From: 38-11 sp927435965 | GTDB taxonomy: Bacteria > Bacillota > Clostridia > Tissierellales > Dethiosulfatibacteraceae | NCBI GenBank assembly: GCA_927435965.1 | Contig: CAKMKB010000144.1 | Location: 1 to 64,000 of the forward strand | Direction: 5' to 3' | Length of the DNA stretch: 64,000 nucleotides | Shown: positions 43,956 to 52,739 of the stretch, in pieces | Numbering within the stretch: the stretch's first letter is position 1 | Layout of the letters: each line of letters starts with the position of its first letter | Translations under genes and position numbers: made by a program | The notes under the pieces: generated by a model | The model's database searches: none | Told to the model about the DNA's origin: nothing | What the model saw: the letters and a program-made list of their open reading frames with translations, nothing else

Positions 43956-45441
43956 GAAATTAGTAATTATTGGTGGTGGAATAGCTGGATTAAGTGCAGG
44001 AATATTTGCTCAAATAAATGGATTTGACAGCGTAATTCTGGAGAAAAACCCTATTCTAGGGGGAGAATGCACCGGTTGGGATTGCAGAGGATATCATATA
44101 GATGGTTGTATTCATTGGTTAGTGGGAACAAAGGAAAACACCCCCATGAACAAATTGTGGAAAACACTGGGAGCGCTTGATGGAGTGGACGTTTATCATC
44201 CGGAAACTTTTTTGACATTTGAACACGAACAAGGAACTGTTCATCTTTATAAAGATCTAGAAAGACTGAAAGAGAGTTGGATAGAGATGTCACGTGATGA
44301 CAAAGAAGTGATTGAAGAATTCTGTTCTGATATCAAAAAATTGCATTCCTTTGATATACCGACTGGAAAGCCCATGGATCTAATGACGATTGTTGAAAAG
44401 ATAAAAGCTATGATTTCAATGAAAGAAGCGGGTATGATTGTCAATAAATACGGAAAAATAACACTGAATGAATTTGCAAACAGGTTTAAACATCCTGCGT
44501 TGAGAGATGCATTGGGTACATTTTTACCAGAAGGTTACAATGCCATGCCGATTTTTTTTGCTCTAGCAACCTACACAAAAGGAGACGCATCTATTCCTGT
44601 TGGTGGTTCAAGAACTATGTCAATGAATATGGAAAAGCGTTATGTAGAGTTGGGAGGTGTTGTTGAGACCTTGTGTGAAGTAAGTGACTTAAAAATAGAC
44701 GGGAAGATTGTTGGACAGATTGAAACTAAAGACGGACGAAGGTTTTCAGGTGACTATTATTTAGCAGCATGCGATGCCAGATTTGTATATGAGAATTTAT
44801 TGAAGGGTAGGTACAATGATACTAAGTATGAGACAAGATTTAATGACCCGGTCAATTATCCACTTGCTTCCAATATCTATGTTTCCCTAGGTTATGAAGG
44901 CAGTACAGAAGGAATCCCAAGGTCAGTTCGCTTTCCTTTGAAGAAACCCATAACAATAAATGATAAGGAATTAACACATCTGATGATGACACATTATAAC
45001 TATGAGCCAACATTTGCACCTGAAGGAAATACCGTAATTACATGTGCCATCAATCAATTTCATTCTGATGTTGATGCATGGATAAAACTTGCAAACAGTA
45101 CAGATCAGTACAAAAGGGAAAAAGAAAGGATTGGAGATGAAGTCAGACAATCCATAGAATTAAGATATCCTGAAATGGCAGGGAAAATAGAAGTCCTTGA
45201 TGTAGCAACACCAATTACATATGAAAAATACTGCAATGCCTATCGAGGTTCTTTTATGGGGTTCCTGCCTACAGTTAAAGGCAAGTCTCTAAATCACACT
45301 GGAGGGATTAAGGGATTAGATAATTTGTATCTTACAGGTCAGTGGCTTCAACCACCTGGAGGATTACCCACCGCAGCGATAACTGGCAAAGACACTATTA
45401 TGAGAATCTGTTGGAAAGAAAAACAGAACTTCAGATATTAA
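43948..45441 (+). CDS. CrtI-like FAD-dependent oxidoreductase
   Basis: A 497-residue phytoene-desaturase-like flavoprotein. The N-terminal Rossmann motif is IIGGGIAGLSAGIFAQ with the downstream ILEKNPILGGECTGW, and the C-terminal FAD motif is NLYLTGQWLQPPGGLPTA. It lacks a signal or membrane anchor. Relatives act on carotenoids, retinoids or other polyenes, but many Firmicutes members are untested and no carotenoid genes are near. It is translationally coupled to the TetR gene. A weak hairpin follows. Confidence 0.87.
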   Translation: MTKKLVIIGGGIAGLSAGIFAQINGFDSVILEKNPILGGECTGWDCRGYHIDGCIHWLVGTKENTPMNKLWKTLGALDGVDVYHPETFLTFEHEQGTVHLYKDLERLKESWIEMSRDDKEVIEEFCSDIKKLHSFDIPTGKPMDLMTIVEKIKAMISMKEAGMIVNKYGKITLNEFANRFKHPALRDALGTFLPEGYNAMPIFFALATYTKGDASIPVGGSRTMSMNMEKRYVELGGVVETLCEVSDLKIDGKIVGQIETKDGRRFSGDYYLAACDARFVYENLLKGRYNDTKYETRFNDPVNYPLASNIYVSLGYEGSTEGIPRSVRFPLKKPITINDKELTHLMMTHYNYEPTFAPEGNTVITCAINQFHSDVDAWIKLANSTDQYKREKERIGDEVRQSIELRYPEMAGKIEVLDVATPITYEKYCNAYRGSFMGFLPTVKGKSLNHTGGIKGLDNLYLTGQWLQPPGGLPTAAITGKDTIMRICWKEKQNFRY

Positions 45442-45464
45442 TCAATTCTAAAAATACAAAAAAC

Positions 45465-45504
45465 GAAACTGGCCCTCTTAGATTTATCTATGAGAACCAG
45501 TTTC
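45465..45504 (+). terminator. weak terminator-like hairpin
   Basis: GAAACTGG (45465-45472) and CCAGTTTC (45497-45504) can pair, with an inner CTC/GAG. A T-run occurs only 27 bases later. It probably ends the TetR-oxidoreductase transcript, with low efficiency. Confidence 0.45.
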
Positions 45505-45670
45505 TATGTTACTGTGTTCATGCTTTCTCCTTTTTTTTCAGGACCTTGTCCCAAAGAGAAATTTTCGTAATACTCTGTTTCCAGAATATATACTTCAACA
45601 ACTATCCTACCAATCATCTTTCAATAATACAACTAAGGTTTTATTAATTTTACTTCTTTCTTGGAACGTG

Positions 45671-45953
45671 TTCAACAAACTAAAATCTTTTTTCTAAAAA
45701 CCGTTTAACAAACTAAAATCTTTTTTCTAAAAACCGTTCGACAAACTAAAATCTTTTTCTTAAAACCGTTCAACAAACTAAAATCTTTCTTCTTGAAACT
45801 TGTTCAATAAATCAAACTTTCTTTCATAAAACTTGTTCTAAAAACTAAACTTCTTTTCGTAAAACCTAATCTAAAAAATAAACTTCTTTTCGTAAAACTT
45901 TTTATAAAAACTAAACTTCTTTATAAAACTTGTTCTGGAACTAAAACCTCTTA
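45671..45953. repeat. about nine degenerate 33-bp tandem repeats
   Basis: Units of 32-34 bases start with TTCAACAAACTAAAATC and continue with a T-rich then A-rich half ending in CCG. The clearest copies are 45671-45703, 45704-45736, 45737-45768, 45769-45802 and 45803-45835. Later units, up to about 45953, drift step by step and shorten. The array lies in the only long gene-free stretch (45442-46167). No spacers separate the units, so it is not CRISPR. There is no coding potential on either strand. It may be a slipped-strand array or a protein-binding array. Confidence 0.85.
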
Positions 45954-46028
45954 CTACCCTCAGTGTATTAATCTGATATTTCGATAGAGTATTTGTTGTA
46001 TTCCTATTATATCACATTTTTTTTCCCG

Positions 46029-46042
46029 TGCAAGCGTTTTCA
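46029..46042. promoter_or_regulatory. cre-like catabolite control site
   Basis: TGCAAGCGTTTTCA fits the Firmicutes CcpA consensus TGNAARCGNWWWCA at every position. It lies about 75 bases upstream of the -35 box of the cbiM promoter and downstream of the tandem repeats. The match is sequence evidence; CcpA control is inference. No gene on either strand has an obvious promoter at this spot. Confidence 0.55.
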
Positions 46043-46066
46043 AAAAAACATACTTATTTTTTTTAT

Positions 46067-46122
46067 ACACAAGAAATGATAATGGGTTTATCTTGTGTTT
46101 TTTTTGGGTTATGATATATAAT
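46067..46122 (+). promoter_or_regulatory. cbiM promoter with overlapping inverted repeat
   Basis: TTGTGT (46093-46098), an 18-base spacer and TATAAT (46117-46122). The -35 box is inside an inverted repeat: ACACAAGA (46067-46074), 16 bases, TCTTGTGT (46091-46098), followed by a T-run. The repeat could be a terminator for upstream transcription. Alternatively it could be an operator: NikR-type repressors bind half-sites separated by about 16 bases. Both readings are open. Confidence 0.6.
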
Positions 46123-46167
46123 GTAAACACATTTCAAAATAAATCAAACAGTTAACAGGAGGTTGGC

Positions 46168-46899
46168 ATGAGTCATATTCACATACCAGATGGTATTATC
46201 CCTTTTTATTTGTGGTTGCCAGGGTACATACTGACTTTTATAATTATATACTTAGTTATCAAAAGAAGCAGTAATGAACAAGTCAAGAGGGTTCTGCCCT
46301 TTACTGGAATCGCGGCAGCTCTTATGCTGATAGCTATGTCGGTTCCCCTTATTATCATTCCCGTGCATATAAGTCTTGCTGTACTGACTGGAATTCTTAT
46401 AGGACCTAAAATGGCTTTTTTGGTCGTGTTTGTCGTATCTATGATATTAGCCATGTTCGGTCATGGAGGGATAACCATTGTTGGACTTAATACACTTGTT
46501 ATTGGTTCAGAAGTTTTCATAGGTGCAATGCTCTTTAAGAGATTAGCAAAAAATAATCTTGTTATCGGAACAAGTGTAGCAACAGTGATGGCCTTGATAG
46601 TCTCTATGAGTATGATGGTGGCTATTATCGGCACCTATGCTGGATTTGCAGAGGTATTGCCTCATGATGCTGTAGAACATGCAGGTGAAGAGCATCTGGA
46701 TGAAGGAAATCACGACGACTCTGACTTGTCTGAGGTTGTCAGTGAGATTAACTACCTTGCATTTTCAGGCTGGATAGCACTAATCATGATAGTAGTTGCA
46801 GGTATTGGATTAGAAACCTTGATTACAGTCTTGATTATTCGGTATTTTTATAAGGTTAGACCGGATTTGATTGAAACTGTACATGGGTTTACTATGTAA
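46168..46899 (+). CDS. cbiM: cobalt/nickel ECF transporter substrate-binding membrane protein CbiM
   Basis: A 243-residue S-component for cobalt or nickel uptake. The N-terminal SHIHIPDG motif provides the metal-binding histidines near the start, and about seven TM helices follow. Between the last two helices (residues 170-193) lies a His/Asp/Glu-rich external loop (EHAGEEHLDEGNHDDSD), a probable metal-gathering segment. No separate CbiN gene is present; the C-terminal TM may replace it. ATG 46168 follows CAGGAGG. It is first in the cbiMQO operon. Confidence 0.92.
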   Translation: MSHIHIPDGIIPFYLWLPGYILTFIIIYLVIKRSSNEQVKRVLPFTGIAAALMLIAMSVPLIIIPVHISLAVLTGILIGPKMAFLVVFVVSMILAMFGHGGITIVGLNTLVIGSEVFIGAMLFKRLAKNNLVIGTSVATVMALIVSMSMMVAIIGTYAGFAEVLPHDAVEHAGEEHLDEGNHDDSDLSEVVSEINYLAFSGWIALIMIVVAGIGLETLITVLIIRYFYKVRPDLIETVHGFTM

Positions 46900-46913
46900 T
46901 GGAAAGGTAGAAT

Positions 46914-47627
46914 ATGCATATAGCGGAGATTGATAATTTATCACTGAACGGAAACAGCATATTACATAAATCAGGTACGATATCAAAGGTTATCTTGACC
47001 TTATTGATTTTGATTAGCATCATCATTAGCAAAGATTTGTACCGACTATCGGGCCTCATTTCAATCGTGCTTGTTCTGTTTGTTGTGGGGAAAATACCCA
47101 TAGTTCAGATAGGTCATTTAGCATTATACCCTGCATTATTTAGTGTTTTTTTTGCGGTACTATCTGCACAGCAGGGATGGGTCGCTGGACTAGTTATCAT
47201 ATTTAAAGCTGTAGGAGCAGCGCTTACAATGCTTTTGTTGATTACAACAACACCCTATGTAGATGTTTTCTCAGTATTTTCATTGTTTATGCCAAGCCTT
47301 ATTGTTGATATTTTTTTGATGACTTACAGATCTTTTTTTATTATCGCTGATAGATTAAACAATCTTTTGACAAGCATAAGACTTAAAGGGGGTTATAAAC
47401 CCTGGCAAATAGTACTGAATTTCAAAACGATTGCGTCTATGCTGGGAACTCTTATTATTCAATCTTTTGAAATGAGTGAAAGAATGTATAAAATATATGA
47501 ACTTAGAGGATATTCGGGAAGGATTCCTATTCGAACGGATCTTAAGCCAGTGTCAAAGATTGATTTCTTATTATGCCTGGCGGGAATGATTATACTTACA
47601 GGGACGGTGATACCATGGAAAATCTGA
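46914..47627 (+). CDS. cbiQ: ECF transporter T-component CbiQ
   Basis: A 237-residue EcfT-type protein that links the substrate component to the ATPase. The N-terminal half has TM helices (about residues 22-40, 43-58, 60-78 and 95-115). The coupling helices bear the conserved A-R-G-like signatures altered to RLKGGY and ELRGYSG (near residues 155 and 203). ATG 46914 follows GGAAAGGTAG. Its end overlaps the start of the ATPase gene by 13 bases. Confidence 0.9.
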   Translation: MHIAEIDNLSLNGNSILHKSGTISKVILTLLILISIIISKDLYRLSGLISIVLVLFVVGKIPIVQIGHLALYPALFSVFFAVLSAQQGWVAGLVIIFKAVGAALTMLLLITTTPYVDVFSVFSLFMPSLIVDIFLMTYRSFFIIADRLNNLLTSIRLKGGYKPWQIVLNFKTIASMLGTLIIQSFEMSERMYKIYELRGYSGRIPIRTDLKPVSKIDFLLCLAGMIILTGTVIPWKI

Positions 47628-48448
47628 TAGAAGTGGAATGCTTAAAACATATTTACCCGGATAAAACGGAGGTTTCAGTTTGTGGACTTCACTTCACAGC
47701 TAAGAAAGGTGAAAGGGTTACAATCTTAGGACCTAACGGTGCAGGCAAAACAACATTGTTGTATCATATACTTGGTCTATTGAAACCGGTTGAAGGAAAA
47801 GTTAGTGTCATGGGACTAGAACCCTTTAAGCAATTCAACGAGTTGAGAAAGAATATCGGTGTGGTTTTTCAGAATGTTGATGAGCAGATTATAGGACCCA
47901 GAGTATATGACGATATTGCCTTTACTCCTAGAAGTGATGGGTATTCTAAAGAACGAGTCGACGAAATGATAAGAGACATTTCACAAAGACTTGGGATAGA
48001 AGAATTGTTAAACAAAATTCCTCATTATCTTAGCAGTGGACAAAAGAAGAAAGTTGCATTAGCTGGAGCTTTGGTTATGACGCCAAAACTTTTAATATTG
48101 GATGAACCTTTTGATGCACTTGATTCAAAGTCAAAAAGGGAAATGATTGATATATTGAATGGTGTTAACAAAGAACACGGCACAACAATTATCACAACGA
48201 CTCATGATATCAATATTGTGCCATACATAGCTGATACAATATACATTTTGAATAGTGGCAGCATTGTAGCCAAGGGTAATACGCAGGAAGTTTTTTCACA
48301 GTCAGAATTGATAAAGGATGCCAATCTTGAAACGCCAATTCTGTCTGAATTATTCACAAGGCTTAGAGACAGGGGATTTGAAGTCAGTATCCCATACACA
48401 TTAGATGATGCTGAAAGAAATATATTAAAAATAATTCAGAAACCATAA
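47615..48448 (+). CDS. cbiO: ECF transporter ATPase CbiO
   Basis: A 277-residue ABC ATPase. Walker A is LGPNGAGKTT near residue 38, Q-loop VVFQNVDEQI, signature LSSGQKKKVALAGAL near 143, Walker B LLILDEPFDALD and the H-loop in TTTHD. The start is ATG 47615, overlapping cbiQ. A longer reading to 47573 would lie wholly inside cbiQ and has no ribosome site. It powers Co2+/Ni2+ import together with CbiM and CbiQ; only one ATPase gene is present, so it probably works as a homodimer. Confidence 0.93.
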   Translation: MENLIEVECLKHIYPDKTEVSVCGLHFTAKKGERVTILGPNGAGKTTLLYHILGLLKPVEGKVSVMGLEPFKQFNELRKNIGVVFQNVDEQIIGPRVYDDIAFTPRSDGYSKERVDEMIRDISQRLGIEELLNKIPHYLSSGQKKKVALAGALVMTPKLLILDEPFDALDSKSKREMIDILNGVNKEHGTTIITTTHDINIVPYIADTIYILNSGSIVAKGNTQEVFSQSELIKDANLETPILSELFTRLRDRGFEVSIPYTLDDAERNILKIIQKP

Positions 48449-48473
48449 TTAGAGAACTGAGGGAGGATTAATA

Positions 48474-49073
48474 ATGAAAGTTATTGCTTTTAATGGAAGT
48501 CCGAGAGTGGAGGGCAACACGCAGATTGCATTGGGACTTGTGCTTGCTGAGCTTGAGAAGAAGGGAATCGAGACGGAAATCATCAATGTTGGCAGTCATA
48601 AGATTAGGGGGTGCACTGCTTGCCGTAAATGCGACGAGAATCGCGATGAGAAATGTATTATTGGCGGCGACGATGTTAATCTCTGGATTCAGAAGATTAA
48701 GGATGCAGATGGGATTTTGTTAGGATCACCAGTGTATTTTTCAGGTATGACCGGTGCGATGAAATCATTTTTGGAAAGGGCATTTTTTGTTGCTAAATTC
48801 AATGATAATTTATTTAGACACAAAATTGGATCCTGTATTGTGACTGTCAGAAGGGCAGGAGGATTGCCAGCGCTGCAACAACTCAACGTTTTTCTGTCTT
48901 ATGCAGAGATGATGATAGCAACTTCCAATTACTGGGGAGTCATATATGGAAGGGATCCTGGTGAGGTCCTACAAGACAAAGAGGGTGTGCAGACAATGGA
49001 GATTCTAGGAAAGAATATGGCATATATGCTTCAACTAAAGGACGCTGGCAAGCATATCGCAATTGAAAGTTGA
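48474..49073 (+). CDS. flavodoxin-fold NAD(P)H-dependent FMN reductase
   Basis: A 199-residue flavoprotein of the iron-sulfur flavoprotein/FMN-reductase type. FMN contacts lie in FNGSPRVEGNT (about residues 5-15) and GSPVYFSGMTGAMKSFLER (about 83-101, split). CTACRKCDENRDEKC (residues 45-59) is a compact cysteine motif that resembles the [4Fe-4S] site of iron-sulfur flavoproteins. ATG 48474 follows GGGAGG. It sits just downstream of the cobalt/nickel transporter but the link is only positional. Electron-acceptor unknown. Confidence 0.87.
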   Translation: MKVIAFNGSPRVEGNTQIALGLVLAELEKKGIETEIINVGSHKIRGCTACRKCDENRDEKCIIGGDDVNLWIQKIKDADGILLGSPVYFSGMTGAMKSFLERAFFVAKFNDNLFRHKIGSCIVTVRRAGGLPALQQLNVFLSYAEMMIATSNYWGVIYGRDPGEVLQDKEGVQTMEILGKNMAYMLQLKDAGKHIAIES

Positions 49074-49106
49074 TGAATTTGATTTAATAGGACTTTAGGT
49101 GATAAT

Positions 49107-50042
49107 ATGACCATTTATTTAGCATTGTTGGTTGTGATATTTTTGGTATTATCTATTATATCGTGGAGATTTTCAGGATATGTCATCACGCCTGAGAGTA
49201 GAGATATTGATACCATGTTCTCAGATGAAGAGGCAAAAGGTAACATTTCAATTGAATATTTTGATACAATATCTAAAACCGATTTCAATATTAAGACTGA
49301 TGACGGTCTAAATCTATCAGGGCAATGGTTGTATCCTGAGAATCCAACTAATAAAGTGGTTATACTTTGTCATGGATTTGGGGTTAATAGAGTTGGCTCG
49401 ATAAAATATATAACTCCTTACTTAAATAGAGGCTATCAGGTCATTATATATGACAATAGAAACGCAGGAAATAGTGATAAGAGATATACAACCATGGGCT
49501 TTGCTGAAAAAAATGACCTGAAAAATGTATTGGATTATGTGTGCGGAATAATAGGGCCGCAGTGCTTTGCAGGAACTCATGGGGAATCGATGGGTGGGGC
49601 TACTGTATTATTGCATGCCTGTATGGATAGCAGAGTCAGATTTGTAGTAGCGGATTGTCCCTATGCTGATTTGTCTCAGCAGCTAAAGTATCGACTTAAG
49701 GTTGAACAACACTTGCCTCCCTTTCCGCTTATTTATCTCACAAGTCTGGTGACGAAAATAAGAGCAGGCTTCTTTTTTGAAGATGTTTCACCTGAGAAGG
49801 AAATCATCAAACAGAGTGGACTCTCAAGCATACCGATAATGTTTGCTCATGGAAAGGAAGACAGGTATATACTGCCTGAGTCATCAATTAAGTTGTTTGA
49901 TATAAAGAAAGGATATAAACTGTTGTATATTGCAGATCATGCCAAGCATGCTGAAAGCATCTGGGTGGATCCGGAACAATATAACAGACAGGTTAACATT
50001 CTGCTTGATGTAGCCGAATCACATACAGAACCTAATAGGTGA
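49107..50042 (+). CDS. membrane-anchored alpha/beta hydrolase
   Basis: A 311-residue hydrolase with an N-terminal TM (about residues 2-20). Oxyanion region CHGFGVNR lies near 92, the nucleophile elbow GESMGG near 155, the acid in HGKEDRYI and the histidine in HAKHAESI. The catalytic domain is probably external, as in other DUF1100/BAAT-like surface hydrolases. ATG 49107 follows TTTAGGTGAT. Its last 11 bases overlap the convergent YitT gene. Substrate unknown. Confidence 0.82.
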   Translation: MTIYLALLVVIFLVLSIISWRFSGYVITPESRDIDTMFSDEEAKGNISIEYFDTISKTDFNIKTDDGLNLSGQWLYPENPTNKVVILCHGFGVNRVGSIKYITPYLNRGYQVIIYDNRNAGNSDKRYTTMGFAEKNDLKNVLDYVCGIIGPQCFAGTHGESMGGATVLLHACMDSRVRFVVADCPYADLSQQLKYRLKVEQHLPPFPLIYLTSLVTKIRAGFFFEDVSPEKEIIKQSGLSSIPIMFAHGKEDRYILPESSIKLFDIKKGYKLLYIADHAKHAESIWVDPEQYNRQVNILLDVAESHTEPNR

Positions 50043-50874
50043 AACCCTCCCCTTCCACTTCAGTTACATATGAAATGGAAACGAAAGCTCTTTCATCTAT
50101 TTTTTTTACATAATCCCTTATTTTGATATACTCTCTTCTTGAAACAATAGTGTTGATTACTTTTTTGTCCTCTTTGGAATATCCACCGATAGCATGGTAA
50201 ATTGTGGTACCCCTTTCAAGGTCATTCAGAATGTAGGAGTTGATAGTATCAGCTTCATTGGAGATAATCATCATATTGATTTTTATGTTGAAGCCAGCAA
50301 TCATTTTATCAATTATTATGGAGTTGATAACAATTCCAAGAAGCGCATACATTCCTAATCGTGCACCAAAAACAAAGGCTGCGAACAGAGTCACTAAAAA
50401 GTCAGCTAGTAGCAATGATTTTCCAATTTCAATATGAGTGAAGCGATTGATAATCTTGGCAACGATATCGGTACCACCGGTTGAAGCATTTTGGTTAAAA
50501 ACAATGCCCATACCTACACCACATATCACTATTCCAAAAATGAGATTGATAAACAGATCATCTGTAAATGGCTCAGCCATCGGGAGGATAAGTTCGAAAG
50601 CTGCCAACATTACAGACAAAGCCAAACTTGAATATACGGTATAACCTCCGAATTCCTTTCCAAAAATAATAAAAGCCAAAATCAGCAAAATAGTATTGAT
50701 TATAGCTAAAAAGACGCCGATTGGAATAGCGGGTATAAGATAGCCGATAACCATAGCGATACCGGTTGTGCCTCCAACTGCTAGATTTGACGGAATAAGA
50801 AAGAAATACATGCCGCAATTTAAAATAAAAAGACCGATATTAATAATAATAAATTGTTTAATTTTAGCCTTCAT
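50032..50874 (-). CDS. YitT-family membrane protein
   Basis: A 280-residue protein with five to six TM helices in residues 9-180 and the YitT/DUF161 features GGTTGIAMV and NQNASTGGTDIVAKI. A DUF2179-type cytoplasmic domain follows (about residues 200-275, with YSKEDKKVINTIVSRREY split across it). It is common in Firmicutes, function unsettled. ATG 50874 follows AAAGGAGG. A good promoter lies upstream. Confidence 0.88.
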   Translation of the reverse strand: MKAKIKQFIIINIGLFILNCGMYFFLIPSNLAVGGTTGIAMVIGYLIPAIPIGVFLAIINTILLILAFIIFGKEFGGYTVYSSLALSVMLAAFELILPMAEPFTDDLFINLIFGIVICGVGMGIVFNQNASTGGTDIVAKIINRFTHIEIGKSLLLADFLVTLFAAFVFGARLGMYALLGIVINSIIIDKMIAGFNIKINMMIISNEADTINSYILNDLERGTTIYHAIGGYSKEDKKVINTIVSRREYIKIRDYVKKIDERAFVSISYVTEVEGEGFTY

Positions 50875-50906
50875 GAGACCTCCTTTATGAAAATATTGCT
50901 GTATCC

Positions 50907-50935
50907 ATTATAATGGGAATAAGTGCAATAGACAA
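50907..50935 (-). promoter_or_regulatory. promoter of the YitT-family gene
   Basis: On the minus strand, TTGTCT (50935-50930), a 17-base spacer and TATAAT (50912-50907). It is about 33 bases upstream of the start codon. Confidence 0.75.
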
Positions 50936-50969
50936 GGAATTGAAGGTAATTCACAGGAGGATTTGAAAG

Positions 50970-51569
50970 ATGAAAATTGTTTGCATAGGCGACAGCTTGA
51001 CTTATGGATACGGAGTGGAACAGTTTGACTCTTGGATCTATCTTATTCGAAAGCGCACAGGACTTGATATAATCAACAAGGGAATAAATGGAGATACTAC
51101 TGATGGCATGTTATACAGATTTGATGAGGATGTCGCATCCATGAGACCGGATGTAGTTTTTGTGATGGGAGGTTCAAATGACTTGATTATGAATGTTGAA
51201 CCATTGGTAGTAGAATCGAATATTACAAGCTTGTGTCGACTGGCTTTTAAAAAATCAATAAAACCAATTATTGGCATTCCACCTAATGTTGATGTGGGTA
51301 ATGTCAGAGAGGACTGGGCGGATTTCTCGGATTTTTTAAAAGTAGCAGAACAATTGGCAAAATATAGGGAGAGGCTACTTCATTATTCGCAAATTTCCTG
51401 CGTTGAATATGTGGATTTCTATTCGGAAATTGAAAAGCATGCAATCAACGGAATTGGTGAATTGTATTTTGATGGCTTGCATATGAACGAAATGGGTCAC
51501 AGGATTATGGCAGATATTTTTTACGAGTTTTTAATGAATAACACACCAGATTGTAGTAAAATAAAATAA
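50970..51569 (+). CDS. SGNH/GDSL-family hydrolase
   Basis: A 199-residue SGNH hydrolase related to thioesterase/lysophospholipase TesA-like proteins. Block I is IGDSLTYG (Ser near 8), block II NGDTTDG (Gly), block III GGSNDL (Asn) and block V DGLHMNEMG (Asp and His). All four residues are present. No signal peptide is seen. ATG 50970 follows AGGAGG. It is 15 bases from the next gene, the site-2 protease. Confidence 0.87.
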   Translation: MKIVCIGDSLTYGYGVEQFDSWIYLIRKRTGLDIINKGINGDTTDGMLYRFDEDVASMRPDVVFVMGGSNDLIMNVEPLVVESNITSLCRLAFKKSIKPIIGIPPNVDVGNVREDWADFSDFLKVAEQLAKYRERLLHYSQISCVEYVDFYSEIEKHAINGIGELYFDGLHMNEMGHRIMADIFYEFLMNNTPDCSKIK

Positions 51570-51584
51570 AAAGGTTGGGTTTTA

Positions 51585-52709
51585 ATGAAAGGCTCATTTG
51601 TTATCGGAAGAATAAAAGGAATCGAAATAGAAATCAATTTAAGTTGGCTGATTATATTTGGTTTAATAACCTCTATGATGGCAACCAATTTTTTTCCTCA
51701 GAATTATCCTGAACTAAATCCTGTTACAGGATGGATTTTGGGAAGTATAATGGCCATTCTAATGTTGCTATCAATTCTTCTGCACGAGTTATCCCACTCC
51801 ATTGTTTCAATCAAACAAGGAATAGGGGTCAAAAAAATTACACTGTTCATATTTGGTGGGATTGCTCAGATGGATAAAGAACCTGATAATCCTATTCAGG
51901 AGCTCAAGATTGCACTGGCTGGACCAGCAATGAGTCTGATTTTGTTCATAATGTTCACTTTTTTTTATACTTTTTTGAGTTACATGGGAGTGGAGAGTTA
52001 TTTAATTGCACCTCTGATATATGTCAGTAGTGTCAATCTCATCATTGTGTTGTTTAATATGGTGCCTGCCTTTCCGTTAGATGGCGGACGAGTTCTAAGA
52101 GCATTGATCTGGCATTTTCAGGGAAGTCTTCAAAAGGCAACTAAAATAACTTCTTCATTGGGGAATATATTTGGTTATTTTTTAGTTTTTCTAGGTTTAT
52201 ATATAGTGTTTAGAGGGAATGTCTTGAATGGCATCTGGTTTGTTTTTATCGGATGGTTTATCAAACAACTATCTGAATCCAGTTATCAAAACACAGTCAT
52301 GACAGACTTGTTCACAAAGATTAAAGTCAGCACGTTTATGTCAAAAGATGTCATCTCTGTTGGAAGTCATATTTCAATTGAAGCATTGGTGGAGAATTAT
52401 TTTTATAAATATAAATTTACCAGCTTCCCAGTGATTGACTCTGAAAGGGTTATCGGTATTGTAACTGTAGAAAATATCAAGACACTTAATAGAGAAGAAT
52501 GGAATCGTACTATCATCAGAAATATAATTACACCTATTAGCGATGATTTGATAGTTCACCCAGAAAACAATGTCAGTGCTGCTATAAAAAAGATTTTTCA
52601 AAATGGTATTGGGAGGGTCTTGGTTATGGATGGAGAGGCTCTAATTGGGATAGTGTCTAGGACAGATATCCTCAATTATATTCGAATTCACAGCCAACTG
52701 GAAGAATAG
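51585..52709 (+). CDS. M50 site-2 metalloprotease with CBS domains
   Basis: A 374-residue intramembrane protease of the SpoIVFB-like group. The zinc motif is HELSH near residue 67, and the third metal ligand lies in FPLDGGRVL (about residue 165). Five to six TM helices occupy residues 16-235. The C-terminal half has two CBS domains (about 245-370), which often sense adenosyl nucleotides. ATG 51585 has only a weak ribosome site (AAAAGGTTGG). It is followed 30 bases later by the next gene. Substrate unknown. Confidence 0.9.
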   Translation: MKGSFVIGRIKGIEIEINLSWLIIFGLITSMMATNFFPQNYPELNPVTGWILGSIMAILMLLSILLHELSHSIVSIKQGIGVKKITLFIFGGIAQMDKEPDNPIQELKIALAGPAMSLILFIMFTFFYTFLSYMGVESYLIAPLIYVSSVNLIIVLFNMVPAFPLDGGRVLRALIWHFQGSLQKATKITSSLGNIFGYFLVFLGLYIVFRGNVLNGIWFVFIGWFIKQLSESSYQNTVMTDLFTKIKVSTFMSKDVISVGSHISIEALVENYFYKYKFTSFPVIDSERVIGIVTVENIKTLNREEWNRTIIRNIITPISDDLIVHPENNVSAAIKKIFQNGIGRVLVMDGEALIGIVSRTDILNYIRIHSQLEE

Positions 52710-52739
52710 GGGATAGGAAAAAGGAGGGAGAATCTGAGT

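Noticed and set aside
45506..45697. 63-codon plus-strand ORF after the oxidoreductase gene
   Set aside because: No ribosome site, low-complexity composition that runs into the repeat array, and no recognisable protein feature.
45671..45953. Tandem repeats considered as a CRISPR array
   Set aside because: Units follow each other directly without unique spacers, they drift in sequence and length, and no cas gene is in the window.
47573..47614. Longer N-terminus for the CbiO ATPase
   Set aside because: The extension lies inside cbiQ, has no ribosome site and would precede the normal family start.
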